Of a stretch of DNA of 6,875 nt, positions 1 to 6,875 are shown one piece after another (within the stretch, counting starts at the first letter, position 1; every line of letters starts with the position of its first letter). A model generated the notes under the pieces. That model ran no database searches, had not been told where the DNA came from, and saw nothing but the letters and a program-made list of their open reading frames with translations. Made by a program: the position numbers and the translations under genes. Source of the stretch: Pseudomonadota bacterium (GTDB taxonomy: Bacteria; Pseudomonadota; Gammaproteobacteria; Xanthomonadales; Rhodanobacteraceae); NCBI GenBank assembly GCA_018241165.1, contig JAFEEK010000124.1, forward strand, positions 1 through 6,875, in the 5' to 3' direction.

Positions 1-231
1 TACCTCGTAGCTGTACAGAGCCAAATAGCCGGACTTTCCGCGCGAGACGACCAGCTCGCGAACATCGTCTTCGACAGGCCTGCCCACGAGCGGATGGTTC
101 GCAAGGATATCGATCGCCTCGATGATCAGCTCCGCGGTCGCATGCGCGGAATCCGGATCGCTTGTGCGCAGGAAATCGGCGAGCCGATCGAGGTCGGCCA
201 GCGCGTGTCGCGAATAGATCAGTTGCGCCAA
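1..231 (-). CDS. RelE/ParE-family toxin of a type II toxin-antitoxin pair (3' end outside window)
   Basis: This is a small basic toxin of the RelE/ParE superfamily. Members either cleave ribosome-bound mRNA or poison gyrase, and the sequence does not say which applies here. Seventy-seven codons are visible. The predicted protein starts MAQLIYSRHALADLDRLADF and continues with NHPLVGRPVEDDVRELVVSRG and SGYLALYSYEV, the usual family order of an N-terminal strand, two helices, a P-L-x-G-R-P turn and the RELVV/SGYLALY strands. About 20 C-terminal residues are probably missing, because the family normally continues into a final strand near an AIRHQRE-type motif. No ATG is available in frame. The TTG at 231-229 gives the expected N-terminus and has a weak GAAG Shine-Dalgarno sequence just upstream. 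The reading frame overlaps the end of the antitoxin gene by 13 bases, which suggests translational coupling. The family call is firm; the start and the biochemical target are inferred. Confidence 0.85.
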   Translation of the reverse strand, partial: MAQLIYSRHALADLDRLADFLRTSDPDSAHATAELIIEAIDILANHPLVGRPVEDDVRELVVSRGKSGYLALYSYEV

Positions 232-509
232 GTCTTCAATCTCGGCCTGCGCCCGGGCGTGCCTGCTGCACGTGCGAGAAAATACGCGTGAACGTCAGTA
301 GCCGCGTAGCCCTGTCCGGATTTTCGCGCTTCACGGTGCGCGGCGCGCGCCTGCGCGACGAATTCGGCGCGTTTCTCCGCGGCTTCGGCGGCGGTGCGGA
401 TCGCGTCGACCATGAAAGCGTGCGGCGTCACGCCAAGTCGCTGCGCGGCGGCGGATGCCTGCGACCGGACTTCGGCTGGCAGCTTCAGCGATGTCGTTGC
501 AGTTGTCAT
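219..509 (-). CDS. CopG-like ribbon-helix-helix antitoxin
   Basis: This 96-residue protein is most likely the antitoxin for the toxin encoded directly downstream; it would bind the toxin through its C-terminal half and repress the operon through its N-terminal half. Residues 4-10 (ATTSLKLP region) look like the DNA-contacting beta strand of a ribbon-helix-helix fold. They are followed by helix A (PAEVRSQASAAAQRLG), a turn with V-T-P-H, and helix B (AFMVDAIRTAAEAAEKR). The C-terminal part contains SGQGYAATDVHAYFLARAAG, which matches the layout of the toxin-binding tail in antitoxins of this group, and it ends in a basic RRPRLKTWRN tail. The ATG at 509-507 is the only plausible start, although no good ribosome binding site precedes it. 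The stop overlaps the toxin start. The gene lies 73 bases after the valS stop on the same strand, so read-through from valS is possible. Confidence 0.85.
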   Translation of the reverse strand: MTTATTSLKLPAEVRSQASAAAQRLGVTPHAFMVDAIRTAAEAAEKRAEFVAQARAAHREARKSGQGYAATDVHAYFLARAAGTPGRRPRLKTWRN

Positions 510-523
510 TATCCGGAATCGCA

Positions 524-551
524 GGTGTTCGGGTGTTACAAAGGTAACACC
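524..551. promoter_or_regulatory. Probable antitoxin operator: three GGTGTT half-sites including a perfect inverted repeat
   Basis: On the plus strand GGTGTT occurs at 524-529 and again at 532-537, and its complement AACACC occurs at 546-551. Positions 532-539 and 544-551 form a perfect 8-bp inverted repeat (GGTGTTAC / GTAACACC) around a 4-base centre. The cluster sits 15-42 bases upstream of the antitoxin start. Ribbon-helix-helix antitoxins commonly bind repeated short half-sites in this position to autoregulate their operon, so an operator is the natural reading. No T-run follows the hairpin on the minus strand, so it does not look like an intrinsic terminator for valS. Binding is inferred; the repeats are seen directly. 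Confidence 0.6.
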
Positions 552-582
552 TCAGCTACGCGCGTGCCAGTGGCGCCGGGAT

Positions 583-3453
583 CTACGGTGCCGCCAGCCG
601 CTGCGCCTGCTCGCGCAATCCGTTCAACGCGACGCTGCGTTCGGCCACGCGCTGCTTTTCCTGTTCGATCACGGTGGCCGGCGTGTTCGGGCCGAAGTTG
701 GCGAGCTTGGCGTTGGATTTTTCGATCTCGCCTTCAAGACGCGAGATTTCCTTCGCCAGGCGCGCCTTCTCGGCGTCGAGGTCGATGAGTCCCGCGAGCG
801 GGATCAGGACCTTCAATTCGCCGACGATGCCGGCGGCGCAAGCGGGTTCGGTTTCGCCGGCGCCAAGCCAGCGTTGCGACTCGGCGCGGGCAAGGAAAGC
901 AATTTGCGATTCGAACGCCTGCGTGCGCGCGCGATCGCTCGCGTTGCCGCCAGCGAACAACAGTGGAATCGTCTTGCCCGGCGCGATGTTCATCTGGCTG
1001 CGGATGCCGCGCACTTGCGAGACCACGGCCTTGAGCCATTCGGTTTCGGCTTCCGCCGCAGCATCGACGCTGTAGTCCGCCGCGCGCGGATAGGCTTGGG
1101 TCGAAACCGAATCGCCGGCGATGCCGAGCATCGGCGCAATTTCACCCCAGATTTCCTCGGTGATGAACGGAATGATCGGATGCAGCGCGCGCAGCACGGC
1201 TTCGAGCACGACGAGCAGGGTGCGGCGCGTGGAATCGGCGGCGAGCTTGTCGTCGCTGTTGAGCGCGGGCTTGGCCAGTTCCACGAACCAGTCGCAGTAA
1301 TCGTTCCAGACGAATTCGTACAGCGCCTGCGCGACCAGGTCGAAACGGTACAGCGGCATTTGCGCTTCGACGTCGGTCAGGGTTTTGGAAAGTCGCGTCA
1401 AAATCCATTTTTCGGCGTCCGACTTCGGCGCAAATTTGCCCCCTTCCGGCCTTCGGCCACCTTCCCCCGCACGCGGGGGAAGGGAAGATGTTGTATCTGC
1501 CGCAAGCAGGGGCAGGGAAAAGTTCTCGCAGTTCATCAGCACGAAGCGCGCCGCGTTCCACAGCTTGTTGCAGAACGCCTTGTAGCCTTCGGCACGCTTG
1601 AGATCGAAATTGATCGTGCGCCCATACGTGGCCAGCGCGGCGAAGGTGAAGCGCAGTGCGTCGGCGCCGACCGGCGCGATGCCGTTTGCGTATTCCTTGC
1701 GGATGCGCTTTTCGACTTTCTCGCGCACCTGCGGAATCAGCAGCGAGGCGGTGGATTTTTTCACCAGCGCTTCGAGTTCGATGCCGTCGATCAGGTCCAG
1801 CGGGTCGATGGTGTTGCCCTTGGACTTGGACATCTTCGCGCCTTCCGCGTCGCGCACGATGGCATTGATGTAGACCTCGCGAAACGGCACGCGCCCGGTG
1901 AAATACTGCGTCGCCATCACCATGCGCGCGACCCAGAAAAAGATGATGTCGAAGCCAGTGACGAGTACCGCGCTGGGCAGATAGGCCTGATCGTTTTTCC
2001 AGTCCGCGACGACCTTTCCGTTTTCCGTGACCGGTGCGTCGCCCGGCCAGCCCATGGTCGAGAACGGCCACAGCGCCGAGGAAAACCAGGTGTCGAGTAC
2101 GTCTTCGTCCTGACGCAGCGCGCCGACCGGCGGTGCCTTCGCATGCGCGCGCGCGTCGGCTTCATCCTCGCCAACGAAGATGTTGCCGGCTTCGTCGAAC
2201 CACGCCGGGATGCGATGGCCCCACCACAACTGGCGGCTCACGCACCAGTCCTGGATGTTGTCGAGCCACTGTGTGTACGTCGTCGCCCAATTCTCGGGCA
2301 CGAACTTGATTTCGCCCGAACGCACGGCGTTCAGGGCCGGCTCGGTGATGGCTTTACGTCCGCGTTCGGAGGTGAGATCGAGGAACCACTGGTCGGTCAG
2401 CATCGGCTCGATCACGGCGTCCGAGCGCTGGCTGATCGGCACCTGCAATTTGTGCTTCTTCGTCTCGACCAGCAGACCGGCGGCTTCGAGATCGGCGAGC
2501 ACCGCCTTGCGCGCGGCATAGCGATCGAGCCCGCGATATTTTTCCGGCGCGTTGTCGTTGACCTTGGCATCCAGCGTCAACATCGTGATTGGCGCGAGCT
2601 TGTGGCGCGCGCCGATCTGCCAGTCGTTGAAATCGTGCGCCGGGGTGATCTTCACCGCGCCGGTGCCGAATTCGCGCTCGACGTAATCATCCGCGATCAC
2701 CGGAATCTCGCGGCCGGTCAGCGGCAGTTTCAGCGTCTTGCCGACGAGATGCGCGTAGCGTTCGTCTTCCGGATGCACGGCCACGGCGACGTCGCCGAGC
2801 ATGGTTTCCGGACGCGTGGTTGCCACGACCACGCCTTCGCCGCCATCGCTCGCGGGATAGCGGATCGACCACAACGAGCCGTCCTTTTCCTGGTTGTCGA
2901 CCTCAAGATCGGACACTGCCGTCATCAGCACCGGATCCCAGTGCACGAGGCGCTTGCCGCGATACAAAAGTCCGTCGCGATACCACTGCACGAAAACCTT
3001 GCGCACCGCTGCGGACAGGCCTTCGTCCATCGTGAAGCGCTCGCGCGACCAGTCCATCGACGCGCCGAGCCGGCGCATCTGGTTCGTGATCGTGGAGCCG
3101 GATTCAGCTTTCCATTCCCACACGCGCTCGACGAATTTCGTGCGGCCGAGGTCATGCCGCGTCTTGCCTTGCGCGGCGAGCTGGTTCTCGACGATCTTTT
3201 GCGTCGCGATGCCGGCATGGTCGGTACCGCCTTGCCACAGCGTCCTGCGTCCGTGCATGCGGTGGTAGCGGATCAGCGCGTCCATGATCGTCTGCTGGAA
3301 CGCGTGGCCCATGTGCAGGGTGCCGGTCACGTTCGGCGGCGGCAGCAGGATGCAGTAAGGATCGCCATTGCCATGCGGCGCGAACGTGCCCGCGGCTTCC
3401 CAGCGCGCGTACCACTTGGATTCGATGGAGCGGGGGTCGAAACTCTTTTCCAT
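583..3453 (-). CDS. valS: Valyl-tRNA synthetase (class Ia)
   Basis: ValS charges tRNA-Val with valine in the cytoplasm, using ATP, and edits mischarged threonine. The product is 956 residues, close to the 951 I recall for the E. coli enzyme. Class I signatures are present: [11 protein letters not shown] at 40-50 (HIGH motif as HMGH), [10 protein letters not shown] at 76-85, WWGHRIPAW around 410-418 and KMSKS at 540-544. The CP1 editing domain is intact, with [10 protein letters not shown] starting at 212 and an [14 protein letters not shown] segment. The anticodon-binding domain begins near 679, and a C-terminal coiled-coil arm runs from about 892 to 956. The start was chosen because [15 protein letters not shown] matches the family N-terminus, AAGG lies 9 bases upstream, and a good promoter lies about 57 bases before the ATG; the frame is open further upstream but only as the antisense of the kinase gene. 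Oddity: residues about 656-673 are encoded by a palindromic repeat. Confidence 0.98.
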   Translation of the reverse strand: MEKSFDPRSIESKWYARWEAAGTFAPHGNGDPYCILLPPPNVTGTLHMGHAFQQTIMDALIRYHRMHGRRTLWQGGTDHAGIATQKIVENQLAAQGKTRHDLGRTKFVERVWEWKAESGSTITNQMRRLGASMDWSRERFTMDEGLSAAVRKVFVQWYRDGLLYRGKRLVHWDPVLMTAVSDLEVDNQEKDGSLWSIRYPASDGGEGVVVATTRPETMLGDVAVAVHPEDERYAHLVGKTLKLPLTGREIPVIADDYVEREFGTGAVKITPAHDFNDWQIGARHKLAPITMLTLDAKVNDNAPEKYRGLDRYAARKAVLADLEAAGLLVETKKHKLQVPISQRSDAVIEPMLTDQWFLDLTSERGRKAITEPALNAVRSGEIKFVPENWATTYTQWLDNIQDWCVSRQLWWGHRIPAWFDEAGNIFVGEDEADARAHAKAPPVGALRQDEDVLDTWFSSALWPFSTMGWPGDAPVTENGKVVADWKNDQAYLPSAVLVTGFDIIFFWVARMVMATQYFTGRVPFREVYINAIVRDAEGAKMSKSKGNTIDPLDLIDGIELEALVKKSTASLLIPQVREKVEKRIRKEYANGIAPVGADALRFTFAALATYGRTINFDLKRAEGYKAFCNKLWNAARFVLMNCENFSLPLLAADTTSSLPPRAGEGGRRPEGGKFAPKSDAEKWILTRLSKTLTDVEAQMPLYRFDLVAQALYEFVWNDYCDWFVELAKPALNSDDKLAADSTRRTLLVVLEAVLRALHPIIPFITEEIWGEIAPMLGIAGDSVSTQAYPRAADYSVDAAAEAETEWLKAVVSQVRGIRSQMNIAPGKTIPLLFAGGNASDRARTQAFESQIAFLARAESQRWLGAGETEPACAAGIVGELKVLIPLAGLIDLDAEKARLAKEISRLEGEIEKSNAKLANFGPNTPATVIEQEKQRVAERSVALNGLREQAQRLAAP
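1436..1485. repeat. GC-rich palindromic repeat element inserted in frame within valS
   Basis: Positions 1460-1470 (CCTTCCCCCGC) and 1473-1483 (GCGGGGGAAGG) are perfect 11-bp inverted arms around a 2-base centre. A second small hairpin, GGCC-TTC-GGCC, lies at 1448-1458. This pair of hairpins resembles a dispersed palindromic repeat that I know from intergenic regions of many high-GC proteobacteria (CCTTC-CCCGC-n-GCGGG-GAAGG followed by a CCGGC..GGCC part). Here it is translated on the minus strand as [17 protein letters not shown] (residues about 657-673 of ValS), a Gly/Arg/Pro-rich stretch unlike the surrounding protein. It falls in the linker between the catalytic core (ending [13 protein letters not shown]) and the anticodon-binding domain (starting near AEKWIL), where an insertion should be tolerated. 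The hairpins are seen directly; membership in a dispersed family and the exact ends are inferred. Confidence 0.75.
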
Positions 3454-3509
3454 GATGGATCGCCTTGCGCCCGCGCGGGGCAGGGCTTGATCGAAAACGG
3501 GAAGCACGG

Positions 3510-3538
3510 ATTGTAACGGCGTGCGGCGGTTCGCCCAA
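3510..3538 (-). promoter_or_regulatory. Predicted sigma-70 promoter of valS
   Basis: Read on the minus strand, TACAAT (3515-3510) matches the -10 consensus at five of six positions. It is preceded, at a spacing of exactly 17 bases, by TTGGGC (3538-3533), which keeps the TTG of the -35 box. Transcription would start near 3503, giving a leader of about 50 bases before the valS ATG. A 10-bp self-complementary CCCGCGCGGG (3470-3479) lies within that leader and could form a small hairpin. The weak -35 half is the main uncertainty. Confidence 0.55.
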
Positions 3539-3621
3539 GCGTCATGCATTACCTTTGCGACAGTGGGCGGGTTACCATCGCCCGCATTCACTGCAGGCAC
3601 GCACGAGTCCCGCAACGGCGC

Positions 3622-6600
3622 ATGAAGATCGCATACGGCCATTACCAACTCGTTTCCGAACTCGGTCGCGGCGGCATGGGCGTCGTCTACAAGGCGCTGG
3701 ATACGGAACTGGATCGCCATGTCGCGATCAAGGTGCTGGCCGAGGGACTGGCGCACGACGCAGGCATCGTCGAACGTTTCCAGCGCGAGGCGCGCGCAGT
3801 CGCGGCGCTGGACGACGCCAATGTCGTGCACATTTACGCCACGGGTACGCAGGACGGCCGCCCGTATTTCGTCATGGAATTCGTCGATGGCGTATCGCTG
3901 GACGTGCTGCTGCAGCGCGAACAACGCCTTGCGCCGGCGCAGGCCGCGCGCCTGATCGCGCAGGCGGCGAAAGGTCTGGCCAGTGCGCACGCGAAAGGCC
4001 TGATCCACCGCGACGTCAAGCCGGCCAATATCCTGGTTTCGCGCCGCGGCGTGGCCAAAGTGTCGGATTTCGGCATCGTCCAGTCCGTCCACGCGGGCAA
4101 TGCGCGACTGACCACGACCGGCGCCTTCCTCGGCACGCCCGGATACCTTGCGCCGGAACGCTACGCCGGCGCGCCGGCCGATGCGCGCACGGACATCTTC
4201 GCCCTTGGCGTGGTGCTGTTCGAATGCCTGTCCGGCGAACGCCCGTTCACCGGCGATTCGCCGCTGGCGGTGATGCGCGCCGTGGCCGATACGCCCTTGC
4301 CCGACATTCGCGCGCTCAATCCGGATGTCGACGCGGAGCTGGCGCGCATCCTCGCTCGCATGACGGCCAAGGATCCGGCGCAGCGCTATCCGGATTGCGA
4401 GGCGCTGATCGCCGACCTCGATCGCCATTTCGGCATCGGCGCCGATACGCGCCTGGCGCTGGCGGTGTGGCAGGCGCCGGAATTGCCGCTGACCGCGCGC
4501 CTGGGCGGCGTGACCACGCTGAACTGGACGCGGGCATTCCGGCAAGACACGCAACGGCGCAAGTTCGTGAAATGGGCACTGGCTGTCGCGCTGCTTGTCA
4601 TGGGTGGCGTCGTGATCGGGCGATGGATGGCGACGACACGCGGGCCCACGCCGGTTGCCGAGATCCCGGAGAAATCCATCGCCGTGCTGCCATTCGCCAA
4701 CGAAGGCGGCAAGGCAGACGAACAATTTTTTTCCGACGGGCTGTCCGACGACCTGATCGACGCACTGTCGCAGTTCGATGGCTTGAAGGTCATCAGCCGC
4801 AATTCGGCGTTCCAATTTCGTGGCAGCAAGGAGTCGAGCCGCGCCATCGGCCAGAAACTCGGCGTCGCGCACTTGCTCGAAGGCAGCGTGCAACGGGTGA
4901 AGGATCAGGTGCGCATCACCGCCACGCTGGTGAACGCCGCCGACAGCAGCACGTTGTGGTCGCAGCGTTACGACAAGCCGTACACGGATCTGTTCGCGCT
5001 GCAGGACACGATAACGGCCGCGGTGGCGGAGGCGTTGAAAGCCAGACTGCAGATCGCGCCCGGCGCGGTGGTGCAGAGCGAACGCCCGCCCGGCGGCAAT
5101 CTTGCTGCCTACATGGCGTACAAGCAGGGCGTCGCCTGGCTGGCGCTCGGCACCGAAGCCGGCGCGCGCAGCGCCATCGAGGCGTTCGACGAGGCGATCC
5201 GCCTCGATCCGCACTACGCGGCAGCCAATGCGCAGTTGTCGATGGCGTGGGTCGGACTCGCCGGATTGTTCCTGAGCGGCACGGAAGCGGCGCAGGCCAA
5301 TGCCAGGGGGCGCGTAGCGGCGGAGGCCGCCCTGCGGCTCGATCCTGATTCCTCGCTGGCGCACCAGGCACGCTCGCTCCTGCTCACCAGCGTGGACATG
5401 GACTGGCGCGGCGCGGAAGCCGAAGCACAACGTGCGCTGCAACTGGCGCCCAACGATGCCGTGGCGAAGTTCAATCTCGGTGCGGCGCTGGCGGCGCTGG
5501 GGCAGAACCGGCGCGCGGCGGCGCTGACCCGCGAGGCACTGGCCGACGATCCGCGGCATGCGAACTGGTACACCTGGCTGAGCACCTACCTCACCGCGCT
5601 CGGGCAATGGGACGAGGCCCGCCAGGCCATCGACAGCGCAATCGCCTTGCAGCCCGACGCGTCGGTTTATCACGTGCAACTGGCGATCATCGACATCCTG
5701 CGCGGCGACGCTGCGGCTGCGCTGGCTGCCGCCCGTCAGGAACCTGCCGGCGTGTGGCAGGACGTCGCGCTGGCGCTGGCCCTGCAGATCGGCCCCGACC
5801 GCTCCGCCGCGGATGCCGCCCTGAAACACCTGACCGACGCCTACGCCGATCAATCGGCCTACCAGATTGCACAGGCATACGCCTTGCGCGGCGATCCCGA
5901 CAGCATGTTCCAGTGGCTGGATCGGGCATGGGCGCAGCGCGATTCGGGCATTGGCTATGTGCTCGGCGATCCGCTCATCCTGCGCTACCGGCAAGACCCT
6001 CGCTTCGCGGCGTTCTGCCGCAAGGTCGGCCTGCCGGCGCCCGCCGATGCATCCGCGCCGCCGGCAGAAGGGGCGATTCCGGACAAATCCATCGCCGTGC
6101 TGCCGTTCGAGAACCTGTCCGACGACAAGGCCAATGTCTATTTCGCCGCCGGCATGCAGGACCTGATCCTGACCAAGTTGTCGGGCATCGGCGACCTGAA
6201 GGTCATCTCGCGCGCGTCGACGGAAAAATACGGCGCGCGCCCGACCGACCTGAAAACGATCGGGCAACAACTGGGCGTGGCGACGATTCTTGAAGGCAGC
6301 GTGCAGCGCGCCGGAAACCAGGTGCTGATCAACGTGCAGTTGATCGATACGCGCAGCGAAACGCATGTGTGGGCGCAGGATTATCCGCGCCGTCTCGACA
6401 ACCTGTTCGGCGTCGAAGGCGAAGTGGCGCAAAAAGTCGCCGATGCGCTCAAGGCGCGGCTGTCGCCCGCGGAAACGGCGAACCTTGCCGCGGTGCCGAC
6501 CGAAAATCAGGCCGCGCTGGATGCGTTCCTGCATGCCGAATACGCGGCCAATCGCGGCAAGACCGACAACGACACCGCAAGCCTGAAAGCCGCCTTGCCG

Positions 6601-6875
6601 CTGTATCGCGAGGCGGTTACGCAGGATCCGCGCTTCGCGCTGGCCTTCGCGCGCTTGTCGTACGTGGAAAGCGAACTGGCCTGGCTCAATGGCGGCGGCG
6701 GGCTGGACGTCAAGCAACTCACGACGCAGGCGCGCGCCGACGCCGGGCAAGCATTGAAGCTCGCGCCGAATCTGGCCGAAGCGCATCTGGCCGTCGGCTA
6801 CAGCGATTACTACGGTCGCGGCGATTACGCGGCCGCGCGCAAGGCCTTCGATGCCGCGCTGGCATTGCGGCCGAA
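3622..6875 (+). CDS. Membrane-anchored Ser/Thr protein kinase with two TolB-N-like/TPR modules (3' end outside window)
   Basis: This is a eukaryotic-type (Hanks) protein kinase with 1084 codons visible and no stop. The kinase domain spans about residues 8-273. It has the glycine loop [10 protein letters not shown] (14-23), lysine K37 in VAIK, helix-C glutamate E56, catalytic loop HRDVKPAN (129-136, D131), DFG at 149-151, APE at 177-179, the D191 pocket residue and R255, so it should be active. Threonines 164-166 in the activation loop are likely autophosphorylation sites. A basic stretch (QRRKFVK) precedes one membrane helix at about 317-333, so everything after it should be periplasmic. Next come a TolB-N-terminal-like domain (350-476), a TPR region (about 494-805), a short Ala/Pro linker, a second TolB-N-like domain (821-947) and further TPRs (from about 960). 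The ATG at 3622 puts the protein start directly before the kinase fold; no clear ribosome binding site precedes it, and an in-frame ATG at 3544 is a weaker alternative. The substrate and signal are unknown. Confidence 0.93.
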   Translation, partial: MKIAYGHYQLVSELGRGGMGVVYKALDTELDRHVAIKVLAEGLAHDAGIVERFQREARAVAALDDANVVHIYATGTQDGRPYFVMEFVDGVSLDVLLQREQRLAPAQAARLIAQAAKGLASAHAKGLIHRDVKPANILVSRRGVAKVSDFGIVQSVHAGNARLTTTGAFLGTPGYLAPERYAGAPADARTDIFALGVVLFECLSGERPFTGDSPLAVMRAVADTPLPDIRALNPDVDAELARILARMTAKDPAQRYPDCEALIADLDRHFGIGADTRLALAVWQAPELPLTARLGGVTTLNWTRAFRQDTQRRKFVKWALAVALLVMGGVVIGRWMATTRGPTPVAEIPEKSIAVLPFANEGGKADEQFFSDGLSDDLIDALSQFDGLKVISRNSAFQFRGSKESSRAIGQKLGVAHLLEGSVQRVKDQVRITATLVNAADSSTLWSQRYDKPYTDLFALQDTITAAVAEALKARLQIAPGAVVQSERPPGGNLAAYMAYKQGVAWLALGTEAGARSAIEAFDEAIRLDPHYAAANAQLSMAWVGLAGLFLSGTEAAQANARGRVAAEAALRLDPDSSLAHQARSLLLTSVDMDWRGAEAEAQRALQLAPNDAVAKFNLGAALAALGQNRRAAALTREALADDPRHANWYTWLSTYLTALGQWDEARQAIDSAIALQPDASVYHVQLAIIDILRGDAAAALAAARQEPAGVWQDVALALALQIGPDRSAADAALKHLTDAYADQSAYQIAQAYALRGDPDSMFQWLDRAWAQRDSGIGYVLGDPLILRYRQDPRFAAFCRKVGLPAPADASAPPAEGAIPDKSIAVLPFENLSDDKANVYFAAGMQDLILTKLSGIGDLKVISRASTEKYGARPTDLKTIGQQLGVATILEGSVQRAGNQVLINVQLIDTRSETHVWAQDYPRRLDNLFGVEGEVAQKVADALKARLSPAETANLAAVPTENQAALDAFLHAEYAANRGKTDNDTASLKAALPLYREAVTQDPRFALAFARLSYVESELAWLNGGGGLDVKQLTTQARADAGQALKLAPNLAEAHLAVGYSDYYGRGDYAAARKAFDAALALRP
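4669..5049 (+). repeat. TolB-N-like sensor domain, copy 1 (within kinase gene)
   Basis: This stretch encodes residues 350-476 of the kinase, starting EKSIAVLPF and containing [35 protein letters not shown] and a final EALKARL. These are the landmarks of the domain that COG-type annotation calls TolB amino-terminal-like, usually followed by TPRs in CadC-like regulators, adenylate cyclases and kinases. It aligns with copy 2 without a gap over 126 residues (351-476 against 822-947); I count about 52 identities by eye, roughly 41 percent. A 20-base stretch, 4672-4691, is identical to 6085-6104. Confidence 0.8.
6082..6462 (+). repeat. TolB-N-like sensor domain, copy 2 (within kinase gene)
   Basis: This stretch encodes residues 821-947, starting DKSIAVLPF and containing [38 protein letters not shown] and ALKARL. 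Every landmark is exactly 471 residues after its partner in copy 1. Copy 2 keeps the usual family form ENLSDD after the first strand, whereas copy 1 has ANEGGK there, so copy 2 may be the less diverged one. New TPR-like helices follow from about residue 960 to the window edge. Confidence 0.8.

Noticed and set aside
532..551. Hairpin after valS as an intrinsic terminator
   Set aside because: The stem is only 8 bp, with several A/T pairs, and no T-run follows on the minus strand. An operator explains the extra GGTGTT half-site better.
3470..3479. Self-complementary CCCGCGCGGG in the valS leader as a possible regulatory structure
   Set aside because: A 10-bp palindrome made only of G and C is expected by chance in such GC-rich DNA, and no antiterminator or T-box-like partner is visible.
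394..3516. A 1040-codon open frame on the plus strand, antisense to valS
   Set aside because: It is codon-on-codon opposite valS and stays open only because the GC-rich valS gene avoids TTA, CTA and TCA codons in its frame. The translation is Arg/Ala/His-rich with no recognisable domain.
3549..3557. TTACCTTTG shared between the valS/kinase interval and the toxin-antitoxin operator (minus strand)
   Set aside because: A single nine-base match without the flanking palindrome is most likely chance; no GGTGTT half-sites accompany it.
3454..6786. The upstream continuation of the valS frame on the minus strand, which is open for another 1111 codons
   Set aside because: It is the antisense of the kinase gene in the codon-matched frame, with no family resemblance. 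The ValS N-terminus, ribosome binding site and promoter all place the true start at 3453.

Overview
The window reads as a GC-rich gammaproteobacterial chromosome segment. The Xanthomonadales/Rhodanobacteraceae type fits best, judging from the style of ValS, the GC-rich palindromic repeat and the kinase-TPR fusion. This placement is an inference from general familiarity, not from a marker gene.

Layout. (1) Positions 1-509, minus strand: a type II toxin-antitoxin pair, with a CopG-like ribbon-helix-helix antitoxin followed by a RelE/ParE-family toxin that runs off the left edge. A cluster of three GGTGTT half-sites (524-551) lies just upstream of the antitoxin and looks like its operator. (2) Positions 583-3453, minus strand: a complete valyl-tRNA synthetase gene, valS, 956 codons. 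It carries an in-frame insertion of about 17 residues encoded by a palindromic repeat of the kind usually found between genes. (3) Positions 3454-3621: a 168-bp divergent intergenic region with a readable sigma-70 promoter for valS. (4) Positions 3622-6875, plus strand: a very large membrane-anchored Ser/Thr protein kinase, open to the right edge (1084 codons visible). Its cytoplasmic kinase domain and single membrane helix are followed by two successive copies of a TolB-N-terminal-like plus TPR module.

The genes do not form one pathway. valS is a housekeeping translation gene. The toxin-antitoxin pair lies downstream of it on the same strand and may receive read-through transcription from it. 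The kinase is a separate, divergently transcribed signalling gene. The points most worth a second look are the palindromic element translated inside an essential synthetase, the duplicated sensor module of the kinase, and the control region of the toxin-antitoxin pair. I see no clearly new multi-gene defence or mobile system, and no RNA gene or CRISPR array.
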